DNA of 37,366 bases, taken from the NCBI GenBank assembly GCA_019456195.1, contig VRUK01000052.1, positions 1 to 37,366 on the forward strand, in the 5' to 3' direction. Numbering within the stretch: position 1 is the stretch's first letter; every line of letters starts with the position of its first letter. This stretch comes from Planctomycetota bacterium. Lineage in GTDB: Bacteria; Planctomycetota; Phycisphaerae; Sedimentisphaerales; Anaerobacaceae. A program made the translations under genes and the position numbers. Below, one piece after another: positions 25,526 to 34,352 of this stretch. The notes under the pieces were generated by a model. It ran no database searches. It was not told the origin of the DNA and worked only from the letters and a program-made list of their open reading frames with translations.

Positions 25526-26485
25526 ATGCGTCCTGAGCTTTTCGAGATACCTCTAATACATCTGACCGTAAAAAGCTATGGCCTTATGATGGTTATAGGT
25601 TTTCTTGCCGCCGTTTATCTCATCCGACGTCTCAGCCGCGATATTACTCCTGACCCACAGCTCATTACCAATGCCGCCCTTTACTCGTTAATAGGTGGAG
25701 TCCTGGGGGCTCGTGTATTTTACGTACTTCATCATCTGAGTGATTTCACACAGGACCCCGTGTCCGCCTTTAAGATATGGAACGGCGGCCTTGAGCTGTT
25801 AGGAGGTGTGATTTTAGCCGTCACTATCATCATCTTCTATCTCATCTATCACAAGCTACCTATCCGCCGCTATCTTGATATCCTTGCAATCGGTCTGATG
25901 CTGGCACTTGTCTCTGGCAGAATAGGTTGTTTTTTGAACGGCTGCTGCTTTGGTAAACCAACTGACCTGCCCTGCGCAGTTCGTTTTCCCTATAACTCGT
26001 TTGCTTACCTAAGCCAGATAAACCCGAATTTAGAAAGGAATCGACATGAGCCTCAGTTGATATTACCTCAGGATGATTTCATAAGCTTTATTGATAAAGA
26101 TGGACATTGGCACCCAAAGGAATACGAATACCTGACAGATCAGCAAAAAATAGAAGTCACGACAGGGAAATATCGATGCCTGCCTGTCCACCCGACCCAA
26201 TTATATTCATCAGCGGCAGGCGCCGTCTCGTGCCTTATTCTTTTTCTTTTTTGGCGAAGGTCAAAAAAAACCGACAAAATTCTTGCAAAACCCGGCTGTA
26301 CATTCAGTTTGATGTTCATTCTTTATGGTATTACACGGTTTTTTATGGAATTATTGCGTGATGACAATCCGTTTGAATTTGACGGCCTGACAATTTCGCA
26401 GAATATCAGTATCGCCATGATTATACTCGGGGCGGTATTGATAGTCGTATTCCAGAAATATAAATCCAAACCCTCGAAATCCTGA
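25526..26485 (+). CDS. lgt: Prolipoprotein diacylglyceryl transferase
   Basis: Lgt is a polytopic inner-membrane enzyme that attaches diacylglycerol to the lipobox cysteine. The 319-residue protein has about seven hydrophobic segments. Lgt signatures are LTVKSYGLMM, IGGVLGARVFYVLHH, GGLELLGG and SGRIGCFLNGCCFGKP, then HPTQLYSS and RFFMELLRDD. An extra polar insertion of about 60 residues (NPNLERNRHEP to EVTTGKYR) sits between the signature loop and HPTQLYS. ATG 25526 is preferred because the family start (MRPELFEI) is there; ATG 25499 has its only purine run touching the codon. A coiled-coil lipoprotein at 35653 is a plausible client. Confidence 0.93.
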   Translation: MRPELFEIPLIHLTVKSYGLMMVIGFLAAVYLIRRLSRDITPDPQLITNAALYSLIGGVLGARVFYVLHHLSDFTQDPVSAFKIWNGGLELLGGVILAVTIIIFYLIYHKLPIRRYLDILAIGLMLALVSGRIGCFLNGCCFGKPTDLPCAVRFPYNSFAYLSQINPNLERNRHEPQLILPQDDFISFIDKDGHWHPKEYEYLTDQQKIEVTTGKYRCLPVHPTQLYSSAAGAVSCLILFLFWRRSKKTDKILAKPGCTFSLMFILYGITRFFMELLRDDNPFEFDGLTISQNISIAMIILGAVLIVVFQKYKSKPSKS

Positions 26486-26615
26486 CTTTATAAGTCTTTT
26501 TCCCAGGTTTTTTTATCTTGAACATTTCACAAAATTCGTCATACTATTTTATAAATAATAACGAACACTAACAGAGCCGCAACTGTGAAGAAGCGGTAAT
26601 ATAAAGAGCAACAAT

Positions 26616-27473
26616 ATGGGCCTTTACGACAGAGATTACACTCAGGAAGATTTCCATTCGTCAGGCCACTCTGCGCCGCACATGAGAATACAATTTCCGC
26701 GCATCACGCCGGTAGTCAAGTGGCTCCTGATAATCAATATAGTGGTATTTCTTTCTGGATATCTAATACCACGATTCGGAGTTTTTCTGCTTGATGGGTT
26801 CTCCGTGTGGCCGAAAACCACAGGAACAACCATGCAGGTTTGGAGATATATCACATACCAGTTCCTGCATGGCAGCCCGGGACACATTTTCTGGAATATG
26901 TTTGTATTATACTTTTTCGGAACAATGATTGAAAATCTCTGGGGCAGCAGGAAATTTCTTACATTCTATCTTATATGCGGCACAACCGGAGGAATATTTT
27001 ACCCGATCCTGGCTCTTATAGGCTGGCTCCCTATTGCTCATTTAATTGGTGCTTCGGGCTCTATTTTAGGAATGCTTGCCGCGGCCGCAATTTTGTTCCC
27101 GAGAATGGTTGTTTATTTATTCGGTGTATTTCCTCTCAAGATGTACGTCATGGCAATAATTCTGGTGGTTATGAGCCTGTTATCAATACTGCGGCCTGAT
27201 GTCTCCCCTAATGCAGGCGGTGAAGCTGCGCACCTCGGAGGAATGTGTGCAGGTGCTGTCTATGTGCTTTCAGAGAGGTGGCGACAACAACTAAAAATGA
27301 AAGTCCACAAAAATATCTGGCAAAGTAAGATGACAGACCATCGCATTTTGCAGATGGAGGTTGACCGCATCCTGAAGAAAGTGCACGACAAGGGAATGCA
27401 CAGTCTGACATATAAGGAAAAGAAGATACTCAAACAAGCCACAAAAACAGAGCAAATGCGCAATAAATTTTAA
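26616..27473 (+). CDS. Rhomboid-family intramembrane serine protease
   Basis: A 285-residue protein with six hydrophobic helices in the middle. Rhomboid catalytic parts are visible: HIFWN with Asn94 in helix 2, GASGS with nucleophile Ser147 in helix 4, and EAAHLGG with His206 in helix 6. The R-Y/E-T pattern WRYITYQFLHGSPGH before them is typical of bacterial rhomboids. A cytoplasmic C-terminal tail of about 65 residues with helical, Lys-rich sequence (DRILKKVHDKGMHSLTYKEK) resembles the extension found on many planctomycete and bacteroidete rhomboids. Substrate unknown. It follows lgt after 130 nt and may form its own unit. Confidence 0.93.
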   Translation: MGLYDRDYTQEDFHSSGHSAPHMRIQFPRITPVVKWLLIINIVVFLSGYLIPRFGVFLLDGFSVWPKTTGTTMQVWRYITYQFLHGSPGHIFWNMFVLYFFGTMIENLWGSRKFLTFYLICGTTGGIFYPILALIGWLPIAHLIGASGSILGMLAAAAILFPRMVVYLFGVFPLKMYVMAIILVVMSLLSILRPDVSPNAGGEAAHLGGMCAGAVYVLSERWRQQLKMKVHKNIWQSKMTDHRILQMEVDRILKKVHDKGMHSLTYKEKKILKQATKTEQMRNKF

Positions 27474-28288
27474 AGAACCATGCAATATTCATATAATTGT
27501 CATTTCTGAAAATCGGTGCCTCACCAAATAAGCCTATTGCTTAAATTTTGATAAAATTTCGCTTCGAGGCAGCCCAAAGCTGAAAATACCTCAGTCTCAA
27601 GGTTTAATAAATTGAAATACTTATCGATTTGGTCATAAATTAATCGCTGCAGGACATTTCACACCATATATACCTTCTTTTTCCCCCCTCAAATAGAGGA
27701 ATTCACTAATCACCTTTACTGTTGTTAATACCGAAATTTATCTTATCAAATAACTTTCGACCTTCACATTGTGTGCACTTTCGTGTTCACTTGTAGGGTA
27801 GGCAGATAGATCATATTTGCCTACCTTTTTTTGTACACATGTAAGGTAAATGATTGTCTTATACCGGCATTTGTGTGTTGTGCAAGCCATTTGCGCAGAA
27901 TATCGGTCCTACGAAAAGACTAACAGTGCAATAAGAAGCATACCGGTTATGTTCAGTAAGCAATGCGGAATAATTCCCAGATTTATGGTCTTCTTCCATT
28001 GTATTGCCGATAGCAAATGGAGTCTGATAGATTTCAATAATGAGTGTTTTTCAATATCTCTTTCGTTGTCCGTTATATGATTTTCCGCGATAGTGTTACC
28101 CTCAAAGTTTTACAGAGCTGAAGTCAAAAGGAAAAGTTTAAACAATTCTATTATTTTATAACCCGGCCGTTTAGTAAAGAATACTTGCTTTTTGAAAGAA
28201 TAAAAAATAGCCTTTATTAAACATTAGCTTAGCAGAGCAGAATAAATGACAAATCCCGGCTAAAACAATAAGTGAAAGGGCTGGCGGT
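27474..28288. other. Gene-free region after the rhomboid gene
   Basis: About 815 nt with no convincing gene. It holds a perfect 7-bp inverted repeat aaatttt-gat-aaaattt at 27543-27559 and an intrinsic terminator at 27797-27832. The open frame at 27850-28080 lacks a ribosome binding site and any family resemblance. Confidence 0.55.
27797..27832 (+). terminator. Intrinsic terminator
   Basis: GGTAGGCA (27797-27804) pairs with TGCCTACC (27818-27825) as a perfect 8-bp stem with a 13-nt loop, followed by seven Ts. It lies 323 nt beyond the rhomboid stop, further than usual, so it may end a long rhomboid 3' UTR or a separate small RNA. Confidence 0.7.
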
Positions 28289-28576
28289 ATGAAAACAGTT
28301 TTGCGCACAATTATTGGCATTTCCTCTGTTTCTATATGGATGTATGCGGCTTATTTTGCTTTGAAGTGGTTCGGCCATATGGCGGATGGTACAATTTCTT
28401 ACAATGGAAGAACATCAGCAGTCGTGGTGCCGGCTTTGAGTGGATTAGTTCTGCTCGGTGCTGTCTGCTCCGTTATACTATTCATAATGACAAGATACGG
28501 CAAAATAAGACCGTTCTGGACAACAGTTATGATGGTTTTGGGGACACTTTTTTGGTTTTTGATTCAAGGCGGTTAG
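28289..28576 (+). CDS. Small hypothetical membrane protein
   Basis: A 95-residue protein with three likely membrane helices: about residues 5-26, 45-67 and 75-92, separated by short polar loops (HMADGTISYNGRTSAV and MTRYGKIRPF). A purine-rich GAAAGGG lies about 11 nt before the ATG. I recognise no family and no neighbour suggests a role; the genes on either side are far away. The three clean helices and the upstream site make a real gene more likely than chance. Confidence 0.6.
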   Translation: MKTVLRTIIGISSVSIWMYAAYFALKWFGHMADGTISYNGRTSAVVVPALSGLVLLGAVCSVILFIMTRYGKIRPFWTTVMMVLGTLFWFLIQGG

Positions 28577-28976
28577 AAGAACAGACAACTCGGTCCTCAA
28601 TATCTGTAAATCCTAAATTCCACACTAATAATTTAGTGTTCATTTCCTCGGCGAGGAGCACAATATAAAATAAACAGCAGAACATAAGTATTATCAAAGC
28701 TTTTTAATTGTCTGCTATTAAGGTTAACGTCTGCCTTCAAACGTTTTTTGCTCCTGTGTCAGCCTGCCGCCACCGAGCAAACCTCAAGTTTGGTCAAGAC
28801 CCTTCGGACGACTGACAATATATATTATAACGATTCTCGTTTATCAGGCAATCGGGGAATGACTGATTTATCTATCAGGTGAATTACTATATCCGGTATC
28901 GGGAAATACCTTATATGCTTTGTGAGCGATGTATTGAGATGAAAACACTTTGTTATCGGGAGGGAGGTATTCAGAG
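28577..28976. other. Gene-free intergenic region
   Basis: 400 nt between convergent genes. A 6-bp hairpin cactaa-taat-ttagtg lies near 28622-28637 without a T-tract. No gene, repeat of the other families or clear terminator was seen. Confidence 0.5.
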
Positions 28977-29726
28977 TTAATCTGCGCCGCACCAAAGTCG
29001 GGCGGTATTGTCTTCCTTATCGAGCCAGTCGGCCCGGCCGTCAAAGAAAAGATTGTTACAGCCTTTGCCGCGATGTCGATTTTGAGCGACGCGCCGAGTC
29101 AGGTTGTTGCCCTTTGTGGTTTCTTCTGAGATGGGTAAATGCGTTCTCGACCAAACATCCAAATAGTTGAACCTGGACAAAATATCAAGCTGATCTCTGT
29201 TTCGCACAACAGGGCGCCATTCTCCTGCTGAGTTATCCGCCATATAAATCCGCTGCGCCGGGTGCTTAACGCTGCCGAGCTTAGTCGGCTCATCTTTTTG
29301 GTTTCCATCGTTGCCGCTTGAGAATGGATTGTCCATGTCCCATGCGTTTACTACATAATCCACCGTTTGTTCGCTATTCTGTTGGCCATATTGGCCTATT
29401 CCATTACGTGGAAATGATGGGCACTGATAAACATCAACCTCACGATAATCAGCGATTTTTCTATATTCCTGGCCTAAATACGGGATAAATTCCAGTATCC
29501 ATTTCACTTCATGGTCCAATGCACGGGGAATATAATCATCATTATCCAATGCGTAGGAGTGCATGGCAAGGCCCAGTTGCCTGAGACTGCTCATGCAATA
29601 AATCGTTCTGGCCTGTTTCCTCACACGCTGAAGCGCAGGCATCAATATCCCCATCAGAAGAGCAATAATTGCAATTACCACCAGAAGTTCAATTAGCGTA
29701 AAGGCTTGTCGCTTGTGCATGTTCAT
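28977..29726 (-). CDS. Type II secretion / pseudopilin-like protein with N-methylation signal
   Basis: A 249-residue protein whose N-terminus, [21 protein letters not shown], is a class III prepilin signal: cleavage before Phe and a conserved Glu at +5 of the mature chain. After the helix come [16 protein letters not shown] and [20 protein letters not shown], the layout of the large planctomycete and lentisphaera prepilin-like family (PF07963 N-terminus with an H-X9-DG type tail). The C-terminus has [19 protein letters not shown], matching the His...Asp-Gly tail. Role probably in envelope or extracellular assemblies. Start 29726 is chosen for GGAAGG 4 nt upstream; ATG 29720 is also possible. 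Confidence 0.9.
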   Translation of the reverse strand: MNMHKRQAFTLIELLVVIAIIALLMGILMPALQRVRKQARTIYCMSSLRQLGLAMHSYALDNDDYIPRALDHEVKWILEFIPYLGQEYRKIADYREVDVYQCPSFPRNGIGQYGQQNSEQTVDYVVNAWDMDNPFSSGNDGNQKDEPTKLGSVKHPAQRIYMADNSAGEWRPVVRNRDQLDILSRFNYLDVWSRTHLPISEETTKGNNLTRRVAQNRHRGKGCNNLFFDGRADWLDKEDNTARLWCGAD

Positions 29727-29848
29727 ACCACCTTCCCTTAAAAAAAGTGTTGTACAAATACCACTTTCATCATTATACACACTATTAGCTTAGAATCAAA
29801 AAGAAAAAATAACAGCTTATCTGTGAGAAGCCAGTGCCAGAAAGGGTC

Positions 29849-31435
29849 TTAAAAAAGAATTGAATCTGCGAAAATATCCTGAAATTCCGGCTCATGAGCG
29901 ATTTCAATGTATTCAATCTTTTTGGCTAATTCACGTGCCTTGTCCCTGTATTGCTGACTGACAAGGGCCATCCTCGCACCGGAAGAGGCGGCGTTGCCGA
30001 CAAAAACAATCCGCTCAAGCGGAACCTCAGGCAGCAGACCTATCCGCAATGCACTTTCCTTCCGGATATAATTGCCAAACGCACCAGCCAAAAGGATGCG
30101 TCCTATATCGTTATCTTCAAGGCCGATTCTATTTTGCAGAAGTTTGATGCCTGCTCTTATGGCGGCCTTTGCTAATTGTGTTTCGCGGATGTCCTTTTGT
30201 CTCAGGAATATCTTGCCGGTACTGCCGTTTTCCGCTAAGACAAAAGCCGGCTCACCTTGCTGCTCACATATCCGAGACAAAATAGCAGGTGAGACCTTTC
30301 CCTTGAGGTTTGCTGGCTCGACAAACCGACCTGTTAAATCGATAATGCCGAGTTCCAGCATTACTGCCACTGCATCAATAAGGCCTGAGCCGCATATCGA
30401 GCGTGCAGGGCAGTTTCCTATCACTTCTAAATCTATATCATCTTCATTAATTACAACAGCCTCTATAGCGCCTTCGGCCGCTCTGCTTCCGCAGGTTATT
30501 CGTGCCCCCTCAAGGGCGGGCCCGGCAGCACAACTGGCAGCATAAAGTTTGTCCTTTGTGCCGAGCACAAGCTCTCCGTTTGTGCCGATATCGACCACAA
30601 GTGTCATTTCTTCTGCTGAATCAATATCGACCGCAAGTGCCACAGCCGTAGTATCCGAACCGACAAAGCCGGCTATATTCTCAACGGTATGGATTTTGCC
30701 GGCTGGATTCATTGCTATATGCAGCTTCCAGGCAGGTAAATCGTGCGCTTCGAGCGAAAATGCCTTGTAAGGTGCCTGGCCGAGCTGACTTATGGGCAAT
30801 TCGAGGAATATGTGATTCATAGTCGTATTGCCGACTACACACATTTCAAATATGAAATGCGCATTAACGCCCGTTTTGTGGCAGAGTTTTACCGCCAGGT
30901 CATTAATGCAGTCTGTTATGACTCTGTGTAATTCAGATAAATTATCTTCGTTGTGAGCGTAAGCAATCCTGCTGATGACATCATCACCGTATTTGCATTG
31001 CGGATTGAGAGATGCTTCAGTAGCGATACATTGGGCGTCAATCATATTGATTAGCTTGGCAACAACTGATGTAGTGCCGATATCAACGGCAATTCCGAAT
31101 ATTTTATCCGGCGAAGATATTTCCAGATACTTCTCATATATATCCACGCCCCCATCAATATCTGTTTCGACACCATGGACTAAATATTTATGCTCGAAGA
31201 ATTTTGATTCGCCGGGAACTGTTACTGTAAGGTCGCTTTTAATACGGTACTGACAGGCGAGAACCTCTTGTCCCGACGGCTCAAGTTTTATCAGACACTT
31301 TTTACAGGTACCTATACCACCACAAAAAGTATTTAGAATTATACCCGCCTTGCCCGCTGCTTCGGTAACGGTTGCACCTGAATGAATGGAAATTTTCCTG
31401 CCGTCGGGTTTGAAAGATATTGTGAAGTGCTTCAT
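29849..31435 (-). CDS. RACE-family reductive activator (2Fe-2S ferredoxin plus ASKHA domain)
   Basis: A 528-residue protein. Residues 1-75 form a plant-type ferredoxin domain with cysteines 38, 44, 47 and 61 (FCGGIGTCKKC and LACQ). From residue 113 there is a DUF4445/ASKHA ATPase: GIAVDIGTTSVVAKL, DVISRIAYA, CVVGNTTMNH, VVDIGTNGELVLG and ICGSGLIDAVAVMLELG. This layout is that of reductive activators of corrinoid proteins (RamA and relatives), which use ATP to return cob(II)alamin to cob(I)alamin for methyl transfer. No corrinoid protein or methyltransferase is in the window, so the partner is elsewhere. All key motifs are intact. Confidence 0.9.
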   Translation of the reverse strand: MKHFTISFKPDGRKISIHSGATVTEAAGKAGIILNTFCGGIGTCKKCLIKLEPSGQEVLACQYRIKSDLTVTVPGESKFFEHKYLVHGVETDIDGGVDIYEKYLEISSPDKIFGIAVDIGTTSVVAKLINMIDAQCIATEASLNPQCKYGDDVISRIAYAHNEDNLSELHRVITDCINDLAVKLCHKTGVNAHFIFEMCVVGNTTMNHIFLELPISQLGQAPYKAFSLEAHDLPAWKLHIAMNPAGKIHTVENIAGFVGSDTTAVALAVDIDSAEEMTLVVDIGTNGELVLGTKDKLYAASCAAGPALEGARITCGSRAAEGAIEAVVINEDDIDLEVIGNCPARSICGSGLIDAVAVMLELGIIDLTGRFVEPANLKGKVSPAILSRICEQQGEPAFVLAENGSTGKIFLRQKDIRETQLAKAAIRAGIKLLQNRIGLEDNDIGRILLAGAFGNYIRKESALRIGLLPEVPLERIVFVGNAASSGARMALVSQQYRDKARELAKKIEYIEIAHEPEFQDIFADSILF

Positions 31436-31536
31436 CCTCGCATCTCGTATCCGTCTGTCGGAAGCGGATATTTAATCCTCATATCAGTTACCTGCTTGCG
31501 AGATACTTGCGATGAGATACATTTTATCGCTATTGC

Positions 31537-31617
31537 TTAGCTGATTTTATGCCTGATTTTCCACTTGGCACGCCTCTTTTTACTACCAATTTTACGCCTA
31601 CGTCTTGGTTTAGCCAT
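31537..31617 (-). CDS. 26-residue highly basic protein, possibly ribosome-associated
   Basis: ATG 31617 opens 26 codons: Met-Ala then KPRRRRKIGSKKRRAK and a tail with WKIRHKIS, ending in TAA. Seventeen of the 26 residues are Lys, Arg or His. GTGGAG at 31624-31629 lies 6 nt upstream, a good ribosome binding site. The composition resembles short ribosomal-associated peptides such as bTHX/bS22 or the AURKAIP1/COX24 group, though I cannot place it in one. A real gene is likely because of the start signal and composition. It lies 101 nt before the activase gene on the same strand. Confidence 0.7.
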   Translation of the reverse strand: MAKPRRRRKIGSKKRRAKWKIRHKIS

Positions 31618-31810
31618 TTATTTCTCCACAAACATACAAAATTTGCTTATTGCAAAAACTTTTAACCTGTTGCAATATATGATATTATAAATAAGCATGG
31701 AAGTAAAAAAAATAAAATAAAAAAACGCGATCAACAAGTTTAATGTTCAACCATCAAAAAAAGAGTCGAGGCCCGGCGGGTTTTTCGGCAAATTTAGGCG
31801 GAGAACGAAA

Positions 31811-32101
31811 ATGATACAATGCATAGATTGTGAATTATATCAAAGTGATCCTGACGGCAAAAGAGCATTCAAATGTAATCCATTTACCAATATCAAAGAG
31901 CCGGAATGTTTAGCCAAATGGCAGCTTATTCGCCTTGATATGTTGTTAGCCAGCTATCAGGGAATGCTAAAGTGGTACGGGAAAATGGCGCCGCTTCAGG
32001 ATAAAATCATCCAATTCATGCAGCGGGAGATGAACGAGCTTGACGAATCTGATAGCTGGAAGCTCGAAGATGAAGAGCCGGAAGAGGAAGAGGACATTTA
32101 A
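31811..32101 (+). CDS. Small Cys-containing acidic protein
   Basis: A 96-residue protein with Cys4, Cys7, Cys22 and Cys33 (IQCIDC, FKCN, PECLAKW), a plausible zinc- or iron-binding knuckle, then a helix (RLDMLLASYQGMLKWYGKM) and a very acidic tail (DEEPEEEED). GGCGGAG is placed about 7 nt before the ATG. I recognise no named family. It lies just upstream of the ECF sigma gene, 194 nt away, and is probably a separate unit. Confidence 0.7.
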   Translation: MIQCIDCELYQSDPDGKRAFKCNPFTNIKEPECLAKWQLIRLDMLLASYQGMLKWYGKMAPLQDKIIQFMQREMNELDESDSWKLEDEEPEEEEDI

Positions 32102-32295
32102 GTCCTACAGAATTCAGGAAACTGATGCATTTGTCCTTATTATTAGCATCACCCATACAGGTGTTTCTATCATTAAAATGGATTAAAAATGCACGTTATA
32201 AGACCATGAATTAGTGTCCGGATGTCGAATTTTGTGGAATTTTGCAATAAAATGGCCGCCCAGGCCGTCTTTAATTATATAAAAAACGCTTAAAT

Positions 32296-32826
32296 ATGGT
32301 AAACAACGATGATTTAGCCCAGTTAATAATCGACTGCAAAAGCGGTGATTCTAAGTGTTTTTCGCAGATAGTCGATATGTATGCAAGCCGATTGTACGGT
32401 TATTTTTACCGTTTAACGGGCAATAAAGACCTCAGCGACGAGCTTTTAAGCGAGCTATTTGTCAAGTTAGTTGAGAAAATCGCTTCTTATAAAGGCGGTT
32501 CCTTTGAAGGATGGCTGTTTAGAATAGCGTCTAATATTTTCCACGATTATTTAAGGAGCAAACAGAGACGAAAAAAATTACTCGATGTCCACAAAGTACA
32601 AATTGAATCAGAGATAACAGAGCCAAAAAAATCGGGTAATGAGCAATTTGACTTATTAGAAATACAGCTCAAAAGGATGGATGCCGATACGAGAGAATTG
32701 ATAATGCTGCGTTTTTATTCACAATTGAGTTTTAAGGAAATAGCGAAGATGCGGTCTGAGCCGATAGGCACGACATTGGCAAAGCTGCATCGGGGGCTGA
32801 AAAAACTCCGAGAGTTAATGCAGTAA
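32296..32826 (+). CDS. ECF-family RNA polymerase sigma factor
   Basis: A 176-residue protein with sigma-70 region 2 (residues about 15-85: YASRLYGYFYRLTGNKDLSD, LLSELFVKLVEKI, FEGWLFRIASNIFHDYLR) and region 4 (about 120-170: DADTRELIMLRFYSQLSFKE, GTTLAKLHRGLKKLRE, a helix-turn-helix for the -35 element). No region 3, so an ECF type. It is the first gene of a three-gene unit with a membrane anti-sigma candidate and an exported charged protein. No recognisable ECF promoter was seen upstream; autoregulation cannot be read. Confidence 0.92.
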   Translation: MVNNDDLAQLIIDCKSGDSKCFSQIVDMYASRLYGYFYRLTGNKDLSDELLSELFVKLVEKIASYKGGSFEGWLFRIASNIFHDYLRSKQRRKKLLDVHKVQIESEITEPKKSGNEQFDLLEIQLKRMDADTRELIMLRFYSQLSFKEIAKMRSEPIGTTLAKLHRGLKKLRELMQ

Positions 32827-32853
32827 TGATGTTATAAATGGAGTAAGAATACT

Positions 32854-33366
32854 ATGAACAGTCAAAACGATGAAAATTTGAAAGAGCTGTTCGAGAGATT
32901 CCTGAGTGCCGAGCAGGCCGAAAGCGGCGTTGAGGATATCCAAAAGGGTGAGCAAATCCTCTGTGAACACCCTGCGCCCGAGCCTGATAGTATGCTCATA
33001 GCCAATATAAAGGCTGAAATCGCTATGCGTCTGCCGGCCAAAAGAACAAATGTCTTTACTAAGATAGCATACAGGGCGGCCTATGCTGCGGCGGCTATTA
33101 TGATTATAGCGGCGGTAAGCCTGAGTTTATTCGATAAGAAACCCGGCCCGATACAATATGGCTCAATAATACCTACAGCAGTTTGGGATGGCGACGATAT
33201 TGCCACTGATGATGTGGACCTGGCAATTTACACTATTGAAATTGAGCAAATTGAAGACGAACTGCGGACCTTGCAGTCGGGCGAAGGCACCGACAACAGC
33301 GGCGGCAGCTTATCTGAATTGGAGATGGAGCTTATAGCAATTAATAACGATTTCTGGAAGGAGTAA
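32854..33366 (+). CDS. Single-pass membrane protein, candidate anti-sigma factor
   Basis: A 170-residue protein with a cytoplasmic N-terminal helix-rich part (residues 1-73), one membrane helix (about 75-94, AYAAAAIMIIAAVSLSLF) and a short acidic outside part. That topology, directly after an ECF sigma gene (27-nt gap), is the standard layout of an anti-sigma factor. There is no HxxxCxxC zinc motif, so it would be a non-ZAS type. The function is inferred from position and topology only. The next gene starts 4 nt after its stop, suggesting translational coupling. Confidence 0.65.
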   Translation: MNSQNDENLKELFERFLSAEQAESGVEDIQKGEQILCEHPAPEPDSMLIANIKAEIAMRLPAKRTNVFTKIAYRAAYAAAAIMIIAAVSLSLFDKKPGPIQYGSIIPTAVWDGDDIATDDVDLAIYTIEIEQIEDELRTLQSGEGTDNSGGSLSELEMELIAINNDFWKE

Positions 33367-33370
33367 CGAA

Positions 33371-34207
33371 ATGGAGTTACGTCGTGGAATTATTTTTATT
33401 CTGGTAATGGCGGCAATGACAACGGTAATTATTCTGCCTTGTTTTTCTGAAGAGAAGAATGCAGAAGAAGATATATGGACAGAGGATGAACCAAGAGGTC
33501 CAGGCGGCGGACCTGGAAGGGGAGGTCGAGGCCCAGGAAGATACAGAACGAGAGAAGATGAAATTGACCGCTTTTTAAAGGAATTGAAAGAAAGCGATCC
33601 TGCAAAAGCAAAAAAGTTGGTAAATTTGCGAAAAAAAGATCCTGAGAAGTTTAGAGATGAGCTTAGAAAATCCGTCCGTGAGCAGTGGAGTAAACGCATA
33701 GAATCCTGGAGAAACAGGTGGCGTGCAGAGTTTCTCGAATGGCTTGGAAAGGCTGTTCCTAAAGTAGCACGGGATTTGGCTAAGTTAAAAGACAAAGATC
33801 CGGACCATTATGCGAAGAAGTATGAGCTCGTAAAGGAAAAATATAGACGTATTTTCGATGAATCAAAAAGAAATCCCGAGTTGGCCGAAGTTCTAATGGC
33901 AGAGCTGGAGCTGGATGAAAGACAGGTAGTACTGCTCAAGAAAATCAAGGCCGCAAAAAGTGAAAAAGACAAGAAAAAACTTATGTCTCAACTGGAAGAA
34001 GTAGTCGGCAATAAGTATGATCTGATCTTAAGAAAAAAGTTTATTGGTTACGAATCCCTGCTAAAAAGAGTTGAGGAACTGCAAAAAGAGCTCAACAAAA
34101 ATAGAGAAGAGATTGCTAAGTGGAAAGACGAAAAAATTAAGGCTCAGAATGTCAAGGAGCGAGTGTATGAACTAACCGAACCATCTCGAAAATTCAGGTG
34201 GCGATAA
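33371..34207 (+). CDS. Exported, highly charged helical protein of the sigma operon
   Basis: A 278-residue protein with an N-terminal signal (about residues 6-26, ILVMAAMTTVIILPCFSE), then a Gly/Pro/Arg-rich linker (residues 42-58, GPGGGPGRGGRGPGR) and a long Lys/Glu-rich helical body with coiled-coil character (for example RVEELQKELNKNREEIAKWK). It has no recognised domain. As third gene, 4 nt after the anti-sigma candidate, it may be an envelope sensor or effector of the same stress response. Spy/CpxP-like chaperones share the exported, helical, charged nature, but I see no LTxxQ motif. Confidence 0.65.
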   Translation: MELRRGIIFILVMAAMTTVIILPCFSEEKNAEEDIWTEDEPRGPGGGPGRGGRGPGRYRTREDEIDRFLKELKESDPAKAKKLVNLRKKDPEKFRDELRKSVREQWSKRIESWRNRWRAEFLEWLGKAVPKVARDLAKLKDKDPDHYAKKYELVKEKYRRIFDESKRNPELAEVLMAELELDERQVVLLKKIKAAKSEKDKKKLMSQLEEVVGNKYDLILRKKFIGYESLLKRVEELQKELNKNREEIAKWKDEKIKAQNVKERVYELTEPSRKFRWR

Positions 34208-34352
34208 GTAACACCAGCAGACACGGAATATAATGGCCGTTGAGCTAAATTGGTTATTGTTTCAATGGTGAGAGGGAAGCTTAGCGTTACGTGCAATAAT
34301 AAGAGGATTTAAGTCCGCAACGTTATGTTTTGATTTTCCGTATTCTGGCTTT

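Noticed and set aside
27850..28080. 76-residue plus-strand frame
   Set aside because: No ribosome binding site, no pattern of a folded or membrane protein, and no recognisable family; chance frame in AT-rich DNA.
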